14,786 nt of DNA, from positions 1-14,786 of the forward strand of contig DKVI01000077.1 in assembly GCA_002491115.1 (NCBI GenBank), written 5' to 3'. The notes under the pieces were generated by a model. The model worked only from the letters and a program-made list of their open reading frames with translations. It searched no databases and was not told where the DNA came from. This stretch comes from Lachnospiraceae bacterium UBA7182. Its GTDB lineage: Bacteria > Bacillota > Clostridia > Lachnospirales > Lachnospiraceae. Made by a program: the position numbers and the translations under genes. Positions 13,146-14,786 of the stretch are shown in pieces; the first letter of the stretch is position 1, and every line of letters starts with the position of its first letter.

Positions 13146-14786
13146 TTAGCTTTTCACCTCCGTCGCCAGCGGTTTCGTTTTCCCTTCTTTCGGAACAAAA
13201 GAGATTTTCTTTCCCTTTTGAATCACCTTTTTTGCGTCCTCCGTATCAGAGTAAATGCTTTCGTTAATGGAATATTCCTTTCCGTCATCACCGGCAACAT
13301 AGGCATAATAGCTTTTTCTTCCTTTCCCAATATATTTAACCGTTCCTGTCATACGCTCAACGCCCGCTTCCGTAATGGACGTCTGTGTTTCGGCAGTCTT
13401 TGCATAGGAACCGGCCTTTTTCTCCGAAGCCTGATTTACGGTATCATCCACAAGATCTGGGAACTGCTTTTTGTACTGTCTGATAATCCGTTCTGTTTCA
13501 GTTGCCACGTCGCATCCAAGCCCCAGGTATAACTTTTTATCACCGATAATATAAAATTCCTTTTTGGCGCGCGTAGCCGCAACATTCATCATATTGGGTT
13601 CGCTCATTGCCCAGCGTGCCGCGCCGCTGCTCTGGGAATCCGCGCCAAGCACGAAAAATACAATCGGCGCTTCTTTTCCCTGAAACGTATGGACAGTCCC
13701 CACATTGGTCGGCTTTTTAAGCGCGTCATATCTGGTAAAGTTAATTTTCCGCAGTTTTTGTGAAAGCTGATAGGCAACATTGGAAAACGGCGTGATCACA
13801 TAGATCACGTCCTTTTCTTTCTGATCCGCGATTTTCGGGTTCTGCTTTATCATCTCCTGGATCTTATGCAAAAGAAACTCTCCCTGGGCTTCCACATATT
13901 TGTTATTCGCTTTTCCGCCCACGTCAAACCATCCTGTCTTTCCGTTGTTTTTCATTCCCTGCACCATAAATCCGTCATAGGAAATCACGTTTGAAATGGT
14001 AAACATGGGATACTGGCACCGCCTGTGTACCCAGAGCGGAATGCCGATCCAGGAATCCTCCGACTGATCCTGTTTTCGATAAAAGCCGTACTGGCTCGCC
14101 GCGTCCACCAGTGTCTGCGTGGATGCCGACGCGGATAAATATTTTTCCGTCACACCAAAATGTTTGCTCAGCATATACAGGGTATTGGAATCCAGCGTAA
14201 GCACCGGTTTAATCTGCGAAGGATCACCTACCACCATCACATGCCTGCTCCGCCAGACGGCGCCGACGGCCGCCTGAGGCAGCGCCTGTCCCGCTTCATC
14301 GATAAAAAGATGTCCAAGAGTCTCCGCTCCAAGATTTTTGCACATACGGGAAAAGCTGGCGAATGTTGAACTGATTACAGGAATCGTCATATTGATCCAG
14401 TTCCACGCCGCTTCGATCACAGGTTTTTGCTCCAGATATTTTTCCTGCTGGCCCCAGATGATCGTAGCTGCCTTTATATTCTTTCTGTTTTCATAAAGAA
14501 ACTGTTTGCGGACGCCCAGGGCCGCAATAAACAGCTTTGACTGCGCGATACGATAGGATTCATCAAACCACGGGTTGGACAACTGTAAATCATCATATTC
14601 CTGATACATATCCAGCGGTTTTCCCACGCTGCCGTCCTTAAGCTTTTCATACGCATGGACTTTATGCTCCAAATCCGAAATTTTGCCTTCTTCCAAGATT
14701 TTCCAGGCGGCAAATTTTTTCTGAAGCTCTGCCTGCTTTTCTGTGCATTGGCTTAATTTCTCCTCAGGGATTTCGCTTTTAAATTT
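13146..14786 (-). CDS. SF1 (UPF1/DNA2-like) helicase, C-terminal part, with cold-shock-like domain
   Basis: The reading frame stays open to the right edge, so the gene is partial: 546 C-terminal residues are visible. An apparent start at 14696 is an internal TTG, not a real start. Residues about 1-55 of the visible part are charged and probably coiled coil. Motif II is LFIDEAGQALPQA, motif III VVGDPSQIKPV, motif V GTVHTFQGKEAPIVFF and motif VI NVAATRAKKEF, the order seen in SF1B AAA_11/AAA_12 helicases. Walker A lies beyond the window. After a Lys/Thr-rich linker, the last ~68 residues (GTVKYIGKGRKSYYAYVAGDDG through GKKISFVPKEG) look like a cold-shock/OB-fold domain, probably a nucleic-acid grip. 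The role may be RNA or DNA processing, repair or defence; the missing N-terminal half is needed to tell. Confidence 0.9.
   Translation of the reverse strand, partial: KFKSEIPEEKLSQCTEKQAELQKKFAAWKILEEGKISDLEHKVHAYEKLKDGSVGKPLDMYQEYDDLQLSNPWFDESYRIAQSKLFIAALGVRKQFLYENRKNIKAATIIWGQQEKYLEQKPVIEAAWNWINMTIPVISSTFASFSRMCKNLGAETLGHLFIDEAGQALPQAAVGAVWRSRHVMVVGDPSQIKPVLTLDSNTLYMLSKHFGVTEKYLSASASTQTLVDAASQYGFYRKQDQSEDSWIGIPLWVHRRCQYPMFTISNVISYDGFMVQGMKNNGKTGWFDVGGKANNKYVEAQGEFLLHKIQEMIKQNPKIADQKEKDVIYVITPFSNVAYQLSQKLRKINFTRYDALKKPTNVGTVHTFQGKEAPIVFFVLGADSQSSGAARWAMSEPNMMNVAATRAKKEFYIIGDKKLYLGLGCDVATETERIIRQYKKQFPDLVDDTVNQASEKKAGSYAKTAETQTSITEAGVERMTGTVKYIGKGRKSYYAYVAGDDGKEYSINESIYSDTEDAKKVIQKGKKISFVPKEGKTKPLATEVKS

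Noticed and set aside
14694..14696. Start codon for the helicase at 14696.
   Set aside because: It is a TTG codon and the frame stays open for 30 more codons to the window edge, while the essential Walker A motif is missing, so the gene must begin further right.

Overview
The window looks like chromosomal DNA from a low-to-mid GC, spore-forming Firmicute, most likely a Clostridia/Lachnospiraceae-type gut anaerobe. The reasons are AGGAGG ribosome-binding sites before most genes, canonical -35/-10 promoters with 17-base spacers, a PdaA-type spore-cortex deacetylase, and accessory regulators (GHKL/LytTR, DhaS-like TetR, OmpR/HAMP pairs) typical of that group. The genus is inferred, not proven. 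No rRNA, tRNA, insertion sequence, phage gene or CRISPR array was seen. All genes lie on the minus strand except the deacetylase and a 58-residue small gene (11.7-13.1 kb).

Layout in minus-strand transcription order, right to left. (1) 14786-13146: the C-terminal part of an SF1 UPF1/DNA2-like helicase, running off the right edge and ending in a cold-shock-like OB module. (2) 13122-11694, plus strand: a PdaA-like lipoprotein deacetylase, then a lone AT-rich 58-residue gene with its own consensus promoter, closed by a hairpin shared with the helicase. (3) 11663-7797: MmcQ/YjbR protein, GNAT acetyltransferase, small MscS channel, then a LytTR response regulator and an AgrC-like GHKL histidine kinase, ending in a clear intrinsic terminator. 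(4) 7774-5827: an ABC export-type operon that begins with a 50-residue single-pass membrane peptide, followed by ATPase and permease with overlapping ends. (5) 5815-4557: GNAT acetyltransferase plus TetR-family regulator, ending in a 47-base hairpin. (6) 4553-2133: ftsH and an HdeD/DUF308 membrane protein with overlapping ends. (7) 2078-61: an OmpR-family response regulator and its HAMP histidine kinase behind a promoter decorated with 11-base tandem repeats.

How they may work together: block 3 (sensor kinase and LytTR regulator) lies directly upstream of block 4 (small peptide and ABC transporter). The promoter of block 4 lacks a -35 box and carries an inverted repeat there, so LytTR control of the transporter operon is the natural hypothesis. 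Blocks 6 and 7 place a membrane protease, an acid-resistance-like membrane protein and an envelope-type two-component system side by side, suggesting membrane-stress handling. The kinase/regulator operon has its own promoter and is probably autoregulated. Nothing here proves a new system. The best candidates for undescribed biology are the leader small membrane protein of the ABC operon with its adjacent two-component system, and the free-standing 58-residue gene.
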